From NCBI RefSeq assembly GCF_964275005.1, contig NC_092704.1, positions 13,142,871-13,206,870 on the forward strand: a DNA stretch of 64,000 nt. Reading direction: 5' to 3'. The position numbers and the translations under genes were made by a program. Source of the DNA: Diadema setosum. Lineage: Eukaryota; Echinodermata; Echinoidea; Diadematoida; Diadematidae. This document shows positions 35,589 through 46,591 of this stretch, piece by piece. A model generated the notes under the pieces. That model saw nothing but the letters and a program-made list of their open reading frames with translations, did no database searches and was not told the DNA's origin. The number at the start of each line of letters is the position of its first letter. Within the stretch, counting starts at the first letter, position 1.

Positions 35589-36767
35589 ATGACCAACATT
35601 GTCATTTCAACCGTGGAATACGGCTCCGTGACCACGTCGACCCCCCTAAGTTCGTCGGGCGACGGTCGGACCTTCGTCTTTAACGACCCAATACAGAGGA
35701 CCATTCTGGCAGTCATCTTCATCATCGTCTTCCTGATCGGCTTCGTTGGTAACGGTCTGACGATGCTGGCCGTGCTCTTCAGCCGTAAGCTCCGCACCAT
35801 CACCAATGTGTTCGTGGTCAACCTCGCCGTGGCCGACCTGCTGACGTGCTGTACGCTTCCCTGGAATGCCGTAGGCCTGCTCAGTTTCAGCGGCTGGCCC
35901 CTGCCAGATTGGGTGTGCGCTGCGGCGGCCCTCGTCCTCTACACCTGCGGAGGTTGCAGCCTCTACAGTCTTGCCACGATCGCTCTCAACCGCTTCATCA
36001 TCATCACAAGACCCATACACACGTATCGCACCATCTACAGTAGGCGCAACGTCATTATCATGGTGATGATTGCCTGGGTAATTCCGCTGTCCGTGTCGCT
36101 GATCCCACCTCTCTGCGGTCTTGGGGAGCTCGGATACGCCATCAAGTACAAGACGTGCTCGCACAAGACGAGTCATCCGCTTTCCGACTTCTACAGCTTG
36201 TTGCAGGCGATCGTGCTCTACCCTGTCCCTCTTGTCATCATCATCGTCTGCTACATCAAGATCTTCCTCCACACCCGACGTCACATGAAGACTATGATGG
36301 CTTCCGAATCATCAGACTCGTCGCAGTCCAAGCGCTCCTCCTCGCCGAAACACTCGAACCTGAACTCCACGGCGCAGACGTCCGTCAAGAAGAGCCTCAG
36401 CAAGCGCCAAGTCGAAATCACCAAAAACCTCTTCTACGTCGTCTGCGCATTCGGTCTCTGCGCTTCTCCGTATTGCGTCTCGCTCATGATACCGCCCAGC
36501 GATCCCGTCATTCCTTGGACGGCAGCCATCCTTCTCTTCAACAGCTGCATCAATCCCTTCATCTACGCCACAAAACACCCGTACTTCAAACAGGTCTTCG
36601 GCTTTATGCTGCGCTGTCACTGCTCAAAAATCCCCGAACAAGCTGCCATTATCCGCACTCTCTCATCCATCCACTCCTCATTCCGGTCAACCAGGAGGAG
36701 AAAGAGAAACTCTACAGCAAACACCTACACCTCGGATAGAAAATCTACCGCTAGTACCGATGTATGA
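35589..36767 (+). CDS. Class A (rhodopsin-like) G protein-coupled receptor, moody/Tre1/melatonin-receptor-like
   Basis: A single open frame of 392 residues with seven hydrophobic segments, at the plasma membrane. TM1 (about 38-62) has GNG at 54-56. TM2 has LAVADLL (79-85). C110 and C190 are placed for the usual TM3-ECL2 disulfide. TM3 ends in NRF (134-136) instead of DRY. TM5 spans about 200-226 with the TM5 proline at 212. The third loop (about 227-275) is rich in Ser and basic residues. TM6 has GLCASPY (289-295), which keeps the proline but lacks the toggle tryptophan of CWxP. TM7 has NPFIY (322-326). The tail has CHC at 343-345, a likely palmitoylation site, and a Ser/Arg-rich end. NRF/NRY at TM3 occurs in moody, Tre1, GPR84 and melatonin-type receptors, so the ligand cannot be named. 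The ATG is preceded in frame by TGA. Coding GC is well above the flanks. Confidence 0.93.
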   Translation: MTNIVISTVEYGSVTTSTPLSSSGDGRTFVFNDPIQRTILAVIFIIVFLIGFVGNGLTMLAVLFSRKLRTITNVFVVNLAVADLLTCCTLPWNAVGLLSFSGWPLPDWVCAAAALVLYTCGGCSLYSLATIALNRFIIITRPIHTYRTIYSRRNVIIMVMIAWVIPLSVSLIPPLCGLGELGYAIKYKTCSHKTSHPLSDFYSLLQAIVLYPVPLVIIIVCYIKIFLHTRRHMKTMMASESSDSSQSKRSSSPKHSNLNSTAQTSVKKSLSKRQVEITKNLFYVVCAFGLCASPYCVSLMIPPSDPVIPWTAAILLFNSCINPFIYATKHPYFKQVFGFMLRCHCSKIPEQAAIIRTLSSIHSSFRSTRRRKRNSTANTYTSDRKSTASTDV

Positions 36768-39700
36768 TGAACCCTTTCTTGATTGTCATTATGTCTGTTT
36801 ACATGATGAAATCAAAGACACTAGCCATGCTAGCAGCTCTCAGGCTCTTGTCTAAAGAATTTTTGAGCTCTGGTCTAAGAGTGATCAAACCGTTGAAAGA
36901 CCCGTAAGAAAATTTATACACAATACAATATTGCTGTTGATATGGGCATACGATGGAATACTTTCACCATAACATAAAAAAAAAACCGCTCGCACGCGCT
37001 GGTTCTACACGCTTAAAGTCATGTACGTCTTGCATGTAAATTGAATCTAATCACATTGTTCCGACATGATATCATGTTATTGAAGTAGTGACATAAAACT
37101 CCAAGTTCAACGTACTCACATTATTGTCTCTGCACGTAATGTGTGTATGTGACAATGCGCAAATGATAATAATAAAAAAAAAAAAAAAATGTGTACCCGC
37201 CCTCACACAGTTAGTCTGATATCCATGGATAAGTTGATGTCCTTGACAGAATTTGGGCCTACTGGGGACATTTAAAGCAATACCATAGCCTAGGTGCTCA
37301 CTAATTAATACCGCGGTAAAGTTTGTTCAACTTGTAAGAACTGTATAAAGACAATTACGCGCAAAAGAATTCGTCCCAGTTGTATCCCGGAATATTGGTA
37401 GGATGTCCCTTTTTTTTTTCTTTTTTTTTGTATAGGGAAAAGTCTCCTACTGTTATGTGCGCACGACGCTGCTCCTTGTGTAAGTAGATTAACTTGTAAT
37501 GGACGATGCTTTATGTTCTACTGGCCTTGCCTTTGGGTTTAGCAGGCATGTTTCTGTCCAGCACTCTGGGAACTCTTAGCATTGGTAAGAACGATTTATG
37601 GAAGAAGATGGGGGCATGACCGGGTATACTGGAAAATGGTACCGGGTACTCCCGGCCCTTGTGGCCCCGAGGGTAGGCATTACCGATCTTGTCTCTATTA
37701 GACCCATGACCCGGAGAATTACAACTTGATGACGGAAAATCGTGATTTCCCCTGGAGTTACAGACAGTATGTTTAGGGATCAGATGGTTACCTCTGGTAT
37801 GTTTTACACTCATTTTGTATACGAATCTGCTTGAATCGATAAAATGGTGACGACGCAGATACACACCAATCACGACTGACAAGAAAAGCCATTCTGTTGA
37901 AATATACACTCAAAGGGAATAGTCATGCCAACCAAAATTTGCGTTTCTTGCCTAATTGGCAAAAGTCAATATTCGTTTATGTGAATTGATCCTACTTATC
38001 AAATTTATTACGAAAGAAAACGGATATGAGTACTTTAAACACCCTTACTACCCTTGCAACGTTATAGGAGAGTTTATAGATCGATGCCCCCTTTTACGCT
38101 AGTCGCTCGAGTGATTACCCGGGAGATCGGAAACACGCCTTTTCGTTTCCCACCAGCTTTTGTATCTATAGGTTTATACTTTCTATGTATCTGATGATAG
38201 CAGGTGTTGCACCATTGTTGTACTTTTCCCGTTCCCAGATGTTTCTATGACTCACTGTAACATACTGTTATACACTAAAAACAAAAACAAAAAACGCTTC
38301 ATTGAGGCGCGCAGATAACATAGAGTGTGGGAATCTAAGTGGGTAGTTCATTATTACGCGGGGGGGGGGTGAGAGAAAAATATGAAAAGAAATGTCATGA
38401 CGATATCTCTCATGGCAAAGGCTGAACGCTTCCTTTGTAAAGCTACGAAGAAACATACATGTACAACATTTGCTTTTCAAATGTAGCAAGACGTAAGGAT
38501 CGACTACATAATGTATCATCACCATAACGCAAACTGAAATAAATTACGAGTATGTTTATTTCCTGCCAATATTACCGGCTGTATAATCAAATGGTAACTT
38601 GTGTATGGGCAAGCGATTTGATATCATTGCTTATTTCATTCCATATTTGTACTCAATATTGCCATTGTATACAAGAGAGCTATTGAAGATATTATTATTA
38701 TCTCTTTTTCACTTATAAAATTGAAATAAAAAGATAAGCTGATAGCATGTAGTGTACTTTGCTTTGGTGTCGTCCTTATTTTTTTCCACTTTGAGGGTGT
38801 TTTTTTTTTCCTTCTCTTCTTCAGAATGTTAAATAGGTATGGTGTTGAGTACAGGGAGAAAATGCTGATAGTATTGTTCAGTTAAAAGTTTTAGATGCTA
38901 TATCTACCTACTGTTCCTTCCTAGTCTGGACTGATACTGACTGTACTGAGGAAAAAGAAAGATCTGAACAGAAAGAAAGGAAGAAATCAAGTTACTCTGA
39001 AATCGCAGTCAAATTTCTGTCTACCTCGAGTGCCACAGTGTTTGTTCCGATTGCCACATTATAATCTCCACATGCGTTTGACACTGCCAATGCAAGCGAG
39101 GCACCATTCGGGAGATAATGACTCAACAACCAGAAAACCAGCCTTAAGTATGAAAATACCGTCACCTTACGCAGGCGAGGCAGTAACAGATGGGCCTACG
39201 AAAGCACACCAGGTTTTCAATCAGAATCACCGAATACATTGATATTTCTTATCTGAAAGAAGAAATCCAGCCCAGTTATCAGTTATTCTGATGAGAAAGA
39301 GTAAAATGTTACGAATACAATAATGAACATTCGATGTAAATCGGGTAAAATTAGGAAAGTTATGAAATTGTGAAGTTTTGCTACTTTCTGCAGAAGAGTT
39401 CTCGTACAGTTGATGTGGATCCGCAAATGAGTCAGCTGACAAAGCTATCACTTGACGAGTTTTCATTGATCAAGTGCAGAAAAAAAAAGGCTAAGAGTCA
39501 ATATTTCTGTTATGAAAGTGTAAAACATGATGTTATCCCTAGTTAAATAACTCCAAAATGACCAGTTATTCATCTTACGCCTTACGATTTGATACTGGGG
39601 ACTAATTGCGCTTTGAATGAAAAACTGGAAATGTCAAAATTCTATGTAAAAAGTATATGGCAAGTTGTTAGGGGATTACATCTTCACTTTGCTCTCTGCA

Positions 39701-40841
39701 TATTCATATTGACTGTTCGAGAACTGTTTCCTAATAAATTAGCAAAATTTCAAAATGTCATAATTTCCTTGTTTTTCGTTATTTTTCATTCGATTTTCAA
39801 TGTTCTGCGAAGAAAATTCTACTCCTTCATTTTAGAATAATTTTCAACTGCACTGGAATTTCCCTTGAAGTTTGGATGTGGATGATGCCAAATAGGGCAT
39901 TGTAGATGGTTCGCAGTGTGTATGGTATTTCCGCAAAAGAGATCATCCGGAAAAGGTTGGCGATTTGTTGGTAATCTCTTTCTAGTTAGCTCTCCTGGAA
40001 GAAACGCTGTTAATCGGGACAGACGTTTTGTAATGTTATATTTTTTGGACAGGTTGACTGTCCTCTTTATCTTCAGTGTCGTTTTCGTTTTTGTTTTTCT
40101 TATTTTAGAACAGACAGTCGTGGGGTACCACAAACCGGCAACATGAAGGATATAAACACAACAGTTCGTTTTCTCCGGAATGTCATGGACCCGGACAGGA
40201 CGAGAGTCATTCGATTCGGATGTGGGGGGAGGAGGGAGGGGTGCGGTAAGGGGGTTACCTCAGGAAAAAACAGACATGTCGTTGTAGCTCACCATCATTA
40301 ATGTTAGTGAGCAGCCAGAAAACACACACACACACACACACAAACACAAACAAACAACAAAATCAAGAAAAAATCTAGAAAAAAAGAAAACAACAAAACG
40401 GTTTATTAGACTTTTTTTTTTCCTTTCTCGGCTTGTTACTCATTGTGTGAAGTTGTGTTTGTTTTTTGTTTTTTTAATCTTTCAACTTTACCGTGTCTCT
40501 CTTGTGGAATTGATAGCCTAACAGAAATCCTTTCCATGAATTCTGGTTGGCAGATGAAAATCATTTTGTCAATTTTATCCTAATCAACCTTTTCCAAGAT
40601 CCATACAAAATTCTCCTTATCAGGCTTATGCAGTTTAGAACAGTTTTTCCTATTACAAAAAAAAAAAAAAAAAACTCTACCGCGATCAGCTTTTGTTTTT
40701 TATGGAGATTTTTCATCTGATTAATATCATGCGACGCATTATTGCATATTATTTGCCTCATAAACATGTTATGTGTTCTCTTTGCATGCAAGCGTGATAA
40801 TAGTTAACAAAGGACAATCGTATGTCATGCACTGAGAGGTT
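36768..40841. other. GPCR 3' UTR and intergenic DNA
   Basis: A polyadenylation-like AATAAAAA followed by an A-run lies near 37170. No further coding exon was recognised. It includes G10 at 38360-38369 and (CA)n at 40322-40342. Frames of 70-130 codons have no recognisable features. Confidence 0.5.
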
Positions 40842-41716
40842 CTATGGGCAATTCCATGGGAATGTGGACATGGCACTAAAATTTCAAGTTTATCATATTG
40901 CAAAAGAATTACTCATTATGTATTACCCATATATTGAAGTTGAAGAAACTCAAAGAATTATATCAATCGGTCAAATATTTCCCGAGAAACAGCTACAAAT
41001 GTTCAAGACAATTTTTCAGTCATCCAAATTGCTAAAATGCATGCTTAACTTGACATACATTTTTTTTTTAAGAAAAATTCTGCTAGCTCTTCAGTTAATT
41101 CATTTTAAAGAAGCAAATTGGTTCTACTTCAGTCTCCCATGAGAAAATTTCTATACCACCTTCAAAAAATTTTTATCACCACCTTAAAGTTCAGCCCTTG
41201 AGCCATGTAACGCGAGTTACCGAAACAAGAAATATTTTTCATTCTGAAGGAAGCAGTGGAGGTAATTTGTTGGGAACCATAATTTTCTAAATTCATCACA
41301 CCCTAATACTGTACACAGGATGTTGACTTGAATAAGCACTGTCATCACATTAAAAAATGTCAATGAAAAGTGTAACGCGAGTTACCATGTAACGCGAGTT
41401 ACCGACTGTAAACACAAGTTTCCACCAACGTAAGCAAATTTTAACACTTAATTGAGCTATATAATGGTGAAAACAATCAAATCCAGTGTTATACACACTA
41501 TGCTGGACTGAAACAAAGGAGAGTAGCCTAATAAACTGTGATTGTATAATACTAGCATCAAGACCACTGATCACATGCCACATTGAGGAGTCTAGTCAGG
41601 CTTTCACTGCATGTGTACATGTACATCCAGCAGTGAACGAGGTTAACCTAAAATTTATCTTCTGAAATTCCTGCATTAATATTACAGAATTTTTATTACA
41701 GAATGCTATAAAGCAG

Positions 41717-41910
41717 CAAGTGTTGGTTCTAATCCTTATTCGGTGGTCTAGTGAAAATGACGCCTGTCCAGAGATCAGGAGGTTGTGGCCGGTTCGAATC
41801 CAGCCTGCTCAAGTATGTGTGCCCATGATTTTTTATCATGGCTACCAATAAAACACTGATCAATTCAGTTTTTATTATGTTGATGTAGGGCAATTTGTCA
41901 ATTAGTTGCA
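41717..41910 (+). mobile_element. tRNA-derived SINE, single copy
   Basis: Same family as the dimer at 11809. It has CGGTGGTCTAGTG (A-box), CCGGTTCGAATCC (B-box), the hairpin CCATGATTTTTTATCATGG, ACACTGATCAATTCAGT, and the tail to TTAGTTGCA. The downstream flank ACATCTCAACGAAAGAATTT matches the flank of the palindrome at 8822. More diverged than the dimer arms. Confidence 0.88.
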
Positions 41911-41979
41911 ATAATAACATCTCAACGAAAGAATTTCATGAATTTGAATAATTACGCAGTACCCGCTGCATGATATAAG

Positions 41980-42633
41980 GATTAGAACCAACACTTCCTG
42001 TCGGGCGGAAGTTCGGTGGTCTAGTTCCGAGATGATGCCCGTGCGGAGATCAGGAGGTCTTAGTTCGAATACTGCTCGAGTATGCACGCCCATGACTTTT
42101 TTATCATGGCTACTACTAAAACACTGATCAATCGAGTGCTTAATAAATTTAAGTTGATGTAGGGTAATAAGCCAGTTCGTAATTACACTGTAGCTCATGT
42201 ACACATTGGTACAAATGACCTTTCTTTTCTCTCAGTTGGTTCGGCACTTCACTCTTTATCAAAGCGGCATAATGCATAAAACTTGCCCGACATAACAATT
42301 TATGGAATTTATGTTCAAAAAAAGAATGAACTTGCATTTGGATCAGGGGATCAGAATACTCCCATCAGTTTACAATTTAGCAAGCATTCATTTCCTTGTT
42401 TTGTATTGAATGCAGTAACAGCTTATTTCCTTTTATATTGCAAAATACCATTCTTGCTGTCAGGTGGATGTGCTGGCAAGCATCATTTAGATAAGGATAC
42501 ATGAATAATCATCGCATCACAGATGCTTATATCAGTAAATTTACAAACCAAAATGCCTGTTGGTACAAATGAACTTTTTCTGCTCATGCGCAAAGTGGAA
42601 TTACGAACTGGTCTATTTGTCAATCAGTTGCAA
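41980..42633 (+). mobile_element. tRNA-derived SINE split by a later MITE
   Basis: It reads AGAACCAACACTTCCTGTCG, TTCGGTGGTCTAGT, a degenerate B-box (TTAGTTCGAATACTGC), the CCCATGAC...ATCATGG hairpin and the tail up to GATGTAGGGTAAT. The last bases of the tail (TTTGTCAATCAGTTGC) resume after the MITE at 42612. So the SINE was interrupted after it inserted. Confidence 0.85.
42172..42611. mobile_element. MITE inserted into a SINE
   Basis: CCAGTTCGTAATTACACTGT on the left and CCAGTTCGTAATTCCACTTT (inverted) on the right are TIRs of about 20 bp with two mismatches. Inside, GTTGGTACAAATGACCTTTC-like segments occur near both ends, inverted in part. It is 440 bp and non-coding. It breaks the tail of the SINE above, so it is the younger insertion. 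Confidence 0.85.
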
Positions 42634-43439
42634 AGAAATAAGAGTTTTCAAAAAGACAGGATTTTAATTTTTTAAAAATTGTAGGCTTTTTTGTAAACTT
42701 GTCGATAGGGTTTGATACTTTTATGTTTTGTTTTTTAAAAATTTCAACATCTTTCATTTTTACACTCTGAAAATTATGTACTTATACACCTAAATCATCT
42801 GGGTATATATTGAAACATATTCAGGGTCTCTATGAGGAGTGAAGCTCTTTTTAGTCTTAAACACATTCTTCTCTATCAATTGGGATGATTAGTAAAATAT
42901 TTGTTTAACATTCATTCATTTTACCATGTACTAAGCATCTCTCAAAATATTCAACACAGGATTCAGTGCCATCAGAACAGTTGTATGTCATCAATTTGTG
43001 TCACCCTGTGTTAGTGGACATAATGTAACGCGAGTTACCGTAACGCGAGTTACCGATATAAAGGCTCCCTACATTTTACCAGGTTATTGTTACTCAACTT
43101 TGATAGTGTTAATTCATGAGTCCTAACCCACTATCAATTCAAGGTAGGAAAACTTTTATCAGGATTGTCTAGTATGAGGAGACTTTCCAGAAAGAGGCCT
43201 TTATAGAATTGACCATGTCCTTTTTATGTAACGCGAGTTACCAAAATTAAATGATTCAAGAATCCCAACATGTTTGTCCTTTATTTTTCTTTTTGCATTC
43301 ATTTAATTGGTGTATGTCTACTTAACCAATGATGAAAAAAGTAACTTGTGGATCCTTCCAATTACAAAGATATTGGCACATTATCCCATAAATGTACCCA
43401 TTATTTGTAACGCGAGTTACCGTGGAATTGCCCCTATAG

Positions 43440-43641
43440 TTGAAATTATGGGCTCAAAAATGGCAGGAATAACGCTGTCTTTTTTTTTTTTTTTTTTTTT
43501 TTCTAAAGGGGGTAGCCCGAAAGAAAGTATAATGCTAGATTATTCTGCCGCCGAAGAATCCATAATTCCACAAGTGGTTCGCAAACAGTGCGTGATAGAG
43601 TATAGTATTTGTTTTGCATCCCTCAAACGAATCTGTAAACA

Positions 43642-43680
<39 letters not shown>

Positions 43681-44439
43681 TATTTTAACATAAATGCTTA
43701 CAAATTACATATAAATTAAGGATGATAAGTTGAGACAGTACAAGATGTATGTACTGGGTAATTAGCTTTCATACAACCCCCCTAAAAAAAAAATAAATGA
43801 AAAAATACTCAAAGATTAACATATGAGTAAGCAATTTTCACGACTGAGCATTCAGTCCTTGTAATGCACAAATCTATACTTATATACTATATACCATAAT
43901 TACAAGCAAGAGTTTTGATTTACAGCTAATCATTGAATATGACTCTTACTTTTTATCTTAATTCCATCATCGTGATCATCATTTGATTATCTGCACATCC
44001 AGATTTTTTTCTTTTGCTGAACATATTACGTAAACTTCAATTTAGAATATTGTGGCTTTCTTATATATGATTTAAATTTTTATTTTCATGAAGATCATAT
44101 TGTGATAAAAATCTTCATTTGACATCTTTATCTTAATTACAATCACCATACAGCTTTGTGATCTTCATTTTGCATACTATTTTGCAACATCATGTGTGAT
44201 CCACACGTAAACGTAGACAGGTGGAGATTAAGTAGAAAAACCTTTGCTGAAAATGTATTATTCAATGAATTAGAATGCACAAATCCGAAATTGGTTGCCA
44301 GTTATTAAATTAGTCAATTTGAATGAAGAAAAAATGATGTTGAATGACGGTATTTCAATGCCTGTGCAAATTTGACGAAAAGGATGCTTCTGATATGAAA
44401 TTGAATGACAAAAAAAGAAAAAAAAATGAATCAGCTAGG
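43440..44439. other. Intergenic, no gene recognised
   Basis: It contains a T-run at 43480-43502 and (TA)n at about 43641-43682. AT-rich throughout. Confidence 0.45.
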
Positions 44440-44930
44440 AAAACTTATGGTTGAACACATCAGTGAAATTTTGAGGAAAATCGAACGATCTGTTCAACAG
44501 TTATGAATTTTTGAAGTTTCACAGCTGCCATAAAACTACTACAGTTGCAGTGCCACATGCATAGAATGGTACAAAGAAAATAACAAGAAACTTCAACATA
44601 ATTTTGTTTTTCTCACATGATAAATGAGTACCTGACTTGCCGCTTTCAGAAGGTCTGGGGAATGATATTAACATTAACATGCGTCAGTAACAAGTTGAGG
44701 GAATAATATTTTTTTTTCATAATTTTTAAAGTGAAATTTTGTGGAATTTTCTCTTTATTTTCTTTACATTGCTCTACGCATGTTACATTACAAACTGTAG
44801 TCTTCTCAACCAGCAGTGACTGCCAAGAAACTTTAAAATAATCATAACTTTTGAGTGGATTGTTTGAAATCTTCAAACTCTCATTGATGTATTCTACTGA
44901 TGAAATGGTGATATTTTCATAGTGGCTGCT
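44440..44930. mobile_element. Foldback element, diverged arms
   Basis: The left arm (44440-44620) reads CAGTTATGAATTTTTGAAGT, CTACTACAGTTGCAGTG, CACATGCATAGAATGGTACA, AAGAAAATAACAAG. The inverse of the right arm (44680-44930) reads AAAGTTATGATTATTTTAAA, GACTACAGTTTGTAATG, AACATGCGTAGAGCAATGTA, AAGAAAATAAAGAG. Same order, so these are inverted arms around a loop of about 60 bp. No coding potential. Confidence 0.7.
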
Positions 44931-45171
44931 TGGTAGAAGTTTGCTCTCTCGGAGTGCTCCTTCTCTCTCTCTCTCTTCTTTCGATCTTTAAAATAACAAC
45001 AACAACTCCTCTAATATTTTGAATGCACAATCCGGTGGACAATGTAATAAAAACAATGTATTATCCCTTTTTAAGGATTTTACTGTTATCTTGATCAATC
45101 TGGTTGATATTAAGTGACTCAAGCTGCCTAAATGTTTCATTATACATGTATTCAGTTCCTTTAATTCAAAG

Positions 45172-45283
45172 GCTCAAAACGCACACATATTTGCCACTGC
45201 TGGGACTTGAACCCAGAACTGTTCTCAGATTAAGAACTGTTTTACCTTTAAACTACAGTAGCTTGTATTGTGTGATTTTGAGC
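45172..45283 (-). mobile_element. tRNA-like SINE framed by inverted repeats
   Basis: On - it has TAGTTTAAAGGTAAAAC (A-box-like), a stem-loop GTTCT...AGAAC in the anticodon arm position, and CTGGGTTCAAGTCCCAG (B-box with stem). The outer ends GCTCAAAACGCACACA and (inverted) GCTCAAAATCACACAA are inverted repeats. The B-box is intact. The loop lacks T33, so it is not a functional tRNA gene. Confidence 0.7.
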
Positions 45284-46260
45284 AAGGTTGAAATGCAAAA
45301 TCAACATAAGTTAATGCTTAAATAAGAAACAAATATTGATTATAAAAATCTTCCCATCGGCTTTTACAGGCCGATGGGCTAATTATGAATGAATGGCAGT
45401 CCTAAAAGATTTTTTTTTCTTCTGCTTTCAAATGAGATACAATGTATTTTACAAATATTCCACGCCTGAGAGGTTCTGGTTAAAATCATGTGCGTGGGGT
45501 GACTTCAATAAATACTATATTTTGAGGGGCACAGCCCTGAAGAAAATAGTACTATTGAAGTTTTTGGAGGTTTATCTTAAGTCAGTGCCAGAAGAACTAG
45601 TATAGTCACCACCATCTACCACTGCAAACCTCTTCAAGAGGAGATGCAGAGCACACTGCTTCCTGAATACAGGAGCATTGTCTTTCAATCAGCCTCACAT
45701 AGTACAATGCAGAATGTTTATAAAAGTCAGTGTACATACACCACACATCAGGCCTGCCAAACGTACGACTATACATCTGGTGATGGACTGTTCTTTCCAA
45801 TTGCCAAAAAGGAGAAAACAGTCACTAGCTGTTTCACACTAAATTCCCATCTGAACAGTATGCACTGCAGACATAATCAGAATTTTTGATGTTCATGTAC
45901 AAAATATTCACTGTGAGAATTATTAACGTAACGGACTATGATCTAAAAAGGGAAGCATAGATAGATATAGATACTCATTCAAAAAGGCCATTGATAGAAC
46001 CTTCTATTTCCAATTATTTATCCCAGCACCCTCTCTCATCCAATGCGTTATGCGTAGGGCCCTGCATCGTACACATCCAGATCCAGATCCAAAACCTATA
46101 TAGTGGGTTTATTCGTATTCTAAACAATGTTCCTCACATATCCACCAGCTGAATTGCTTATCCGGATAGGCGTCATCACGCATGTCAGTCCCTGCTAGCT
46201 ACTAGTAGTAGTAGTAGTAGTAGTACATGATCAGATAGCAGATGTCAAGAATATAAGTAT
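45284..46260. other. Intergenic, no gene recognised
   Basis: Short frames only. A (TAG)n stretch lies at 46204-46225. Confidence 0.4.
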
Positions 46261-46591
46261 GCAGAGACTCCAACTCTCCCACTATTGACGGAAGATCTCC
46301 CGCCGAAAGCCCATTTTTGCAAAATCTCCCGTTCTCCCGCTTGAGATTTGATTTCTCCCGCCCTGGCTCTGTGTCTTTCACTTGAATTCTTACTTAGTGT
46401 CATCGTGTGTTGAAAAATAAGCCTTAGATAGCACGAGAGAGTATCTAGAACCCCAGAGCTTCCAGGGCCCTTCAATTGTGCCCTGGACCCCGGCCACACT
46501 GACAAGGAACTTCGCGAAGCGCACATCAAGTTGGAGTCTCCCGTTTGCTAAAGTAGGGGTTTCATAGCCATAGGCGGGTTGGAGTCTCTGC
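46261..46591. mobile_element. MITE with 14-bp perfect TIRs
   Basis: GCAGAGACTCCAAC (46261-46274) and its exact inverse at 46578-46591 bound a 331-bp non-coding element rich in TCTCCCGC motifs. A second GTTGGAGTCTCCCG lies inside near the right end. Confidence 0.8.

Larger units (their letters stand above)
40842..43439. mobile_element. 2.6-kb TIR element with seven GTAACGCGAGTTAC motifs
   Basis: The left end CTATGGGCAATTCCATGG (40842) and the inverted right end CTATAGGGGCAATTCCACGG (43439 inward) form TIRs. The 14-bp motif GTAACGCGAGTTAC occurs at 41207, 41372, 41389, 43025, 43040, 43228 and 43407, always on the + strand, in singles and close pairs. It lies in the outer parts of the element. 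The motif has 5-bp inverted arms (GTAAC/GTTAC). Repeated subterminal motifs are usually transposase binding sites. No transposase frame is recognised: a 106-codon frame at 40822 starts outside the TIR and has no known domain. The middle is filled by later insertions. Confidence 0.75.

Noticed and set aside
35646-36284. 212-codon frame on the minus strand opposite the GPCR, and + frames at 35846 and 36155
   Set aside because: Shadows of the GPCR coding sequence, whose high GC content suppresses stops in other frames.
37511-37909. 132-codon minus-strand frame
   Set aside because: No similarity to a known family, no splice context or codon bias that would support it; kept as unassigned intergenic sequence.
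40822-41142. 106-codon frame as a transposase of the GTAACGCGAGTTAC element
   Set aside because: It begins outside the left TIR and contains no recognisable DDE or zinc-finger motif.
45202-45283. Possible functional tRNA gene on the minus strand
   Set aside because: The B-box and anticodon stem are good but the anticodon loop lacks T33 and the acceptor stem does not pair well. Inverted flanks point to a SINE.
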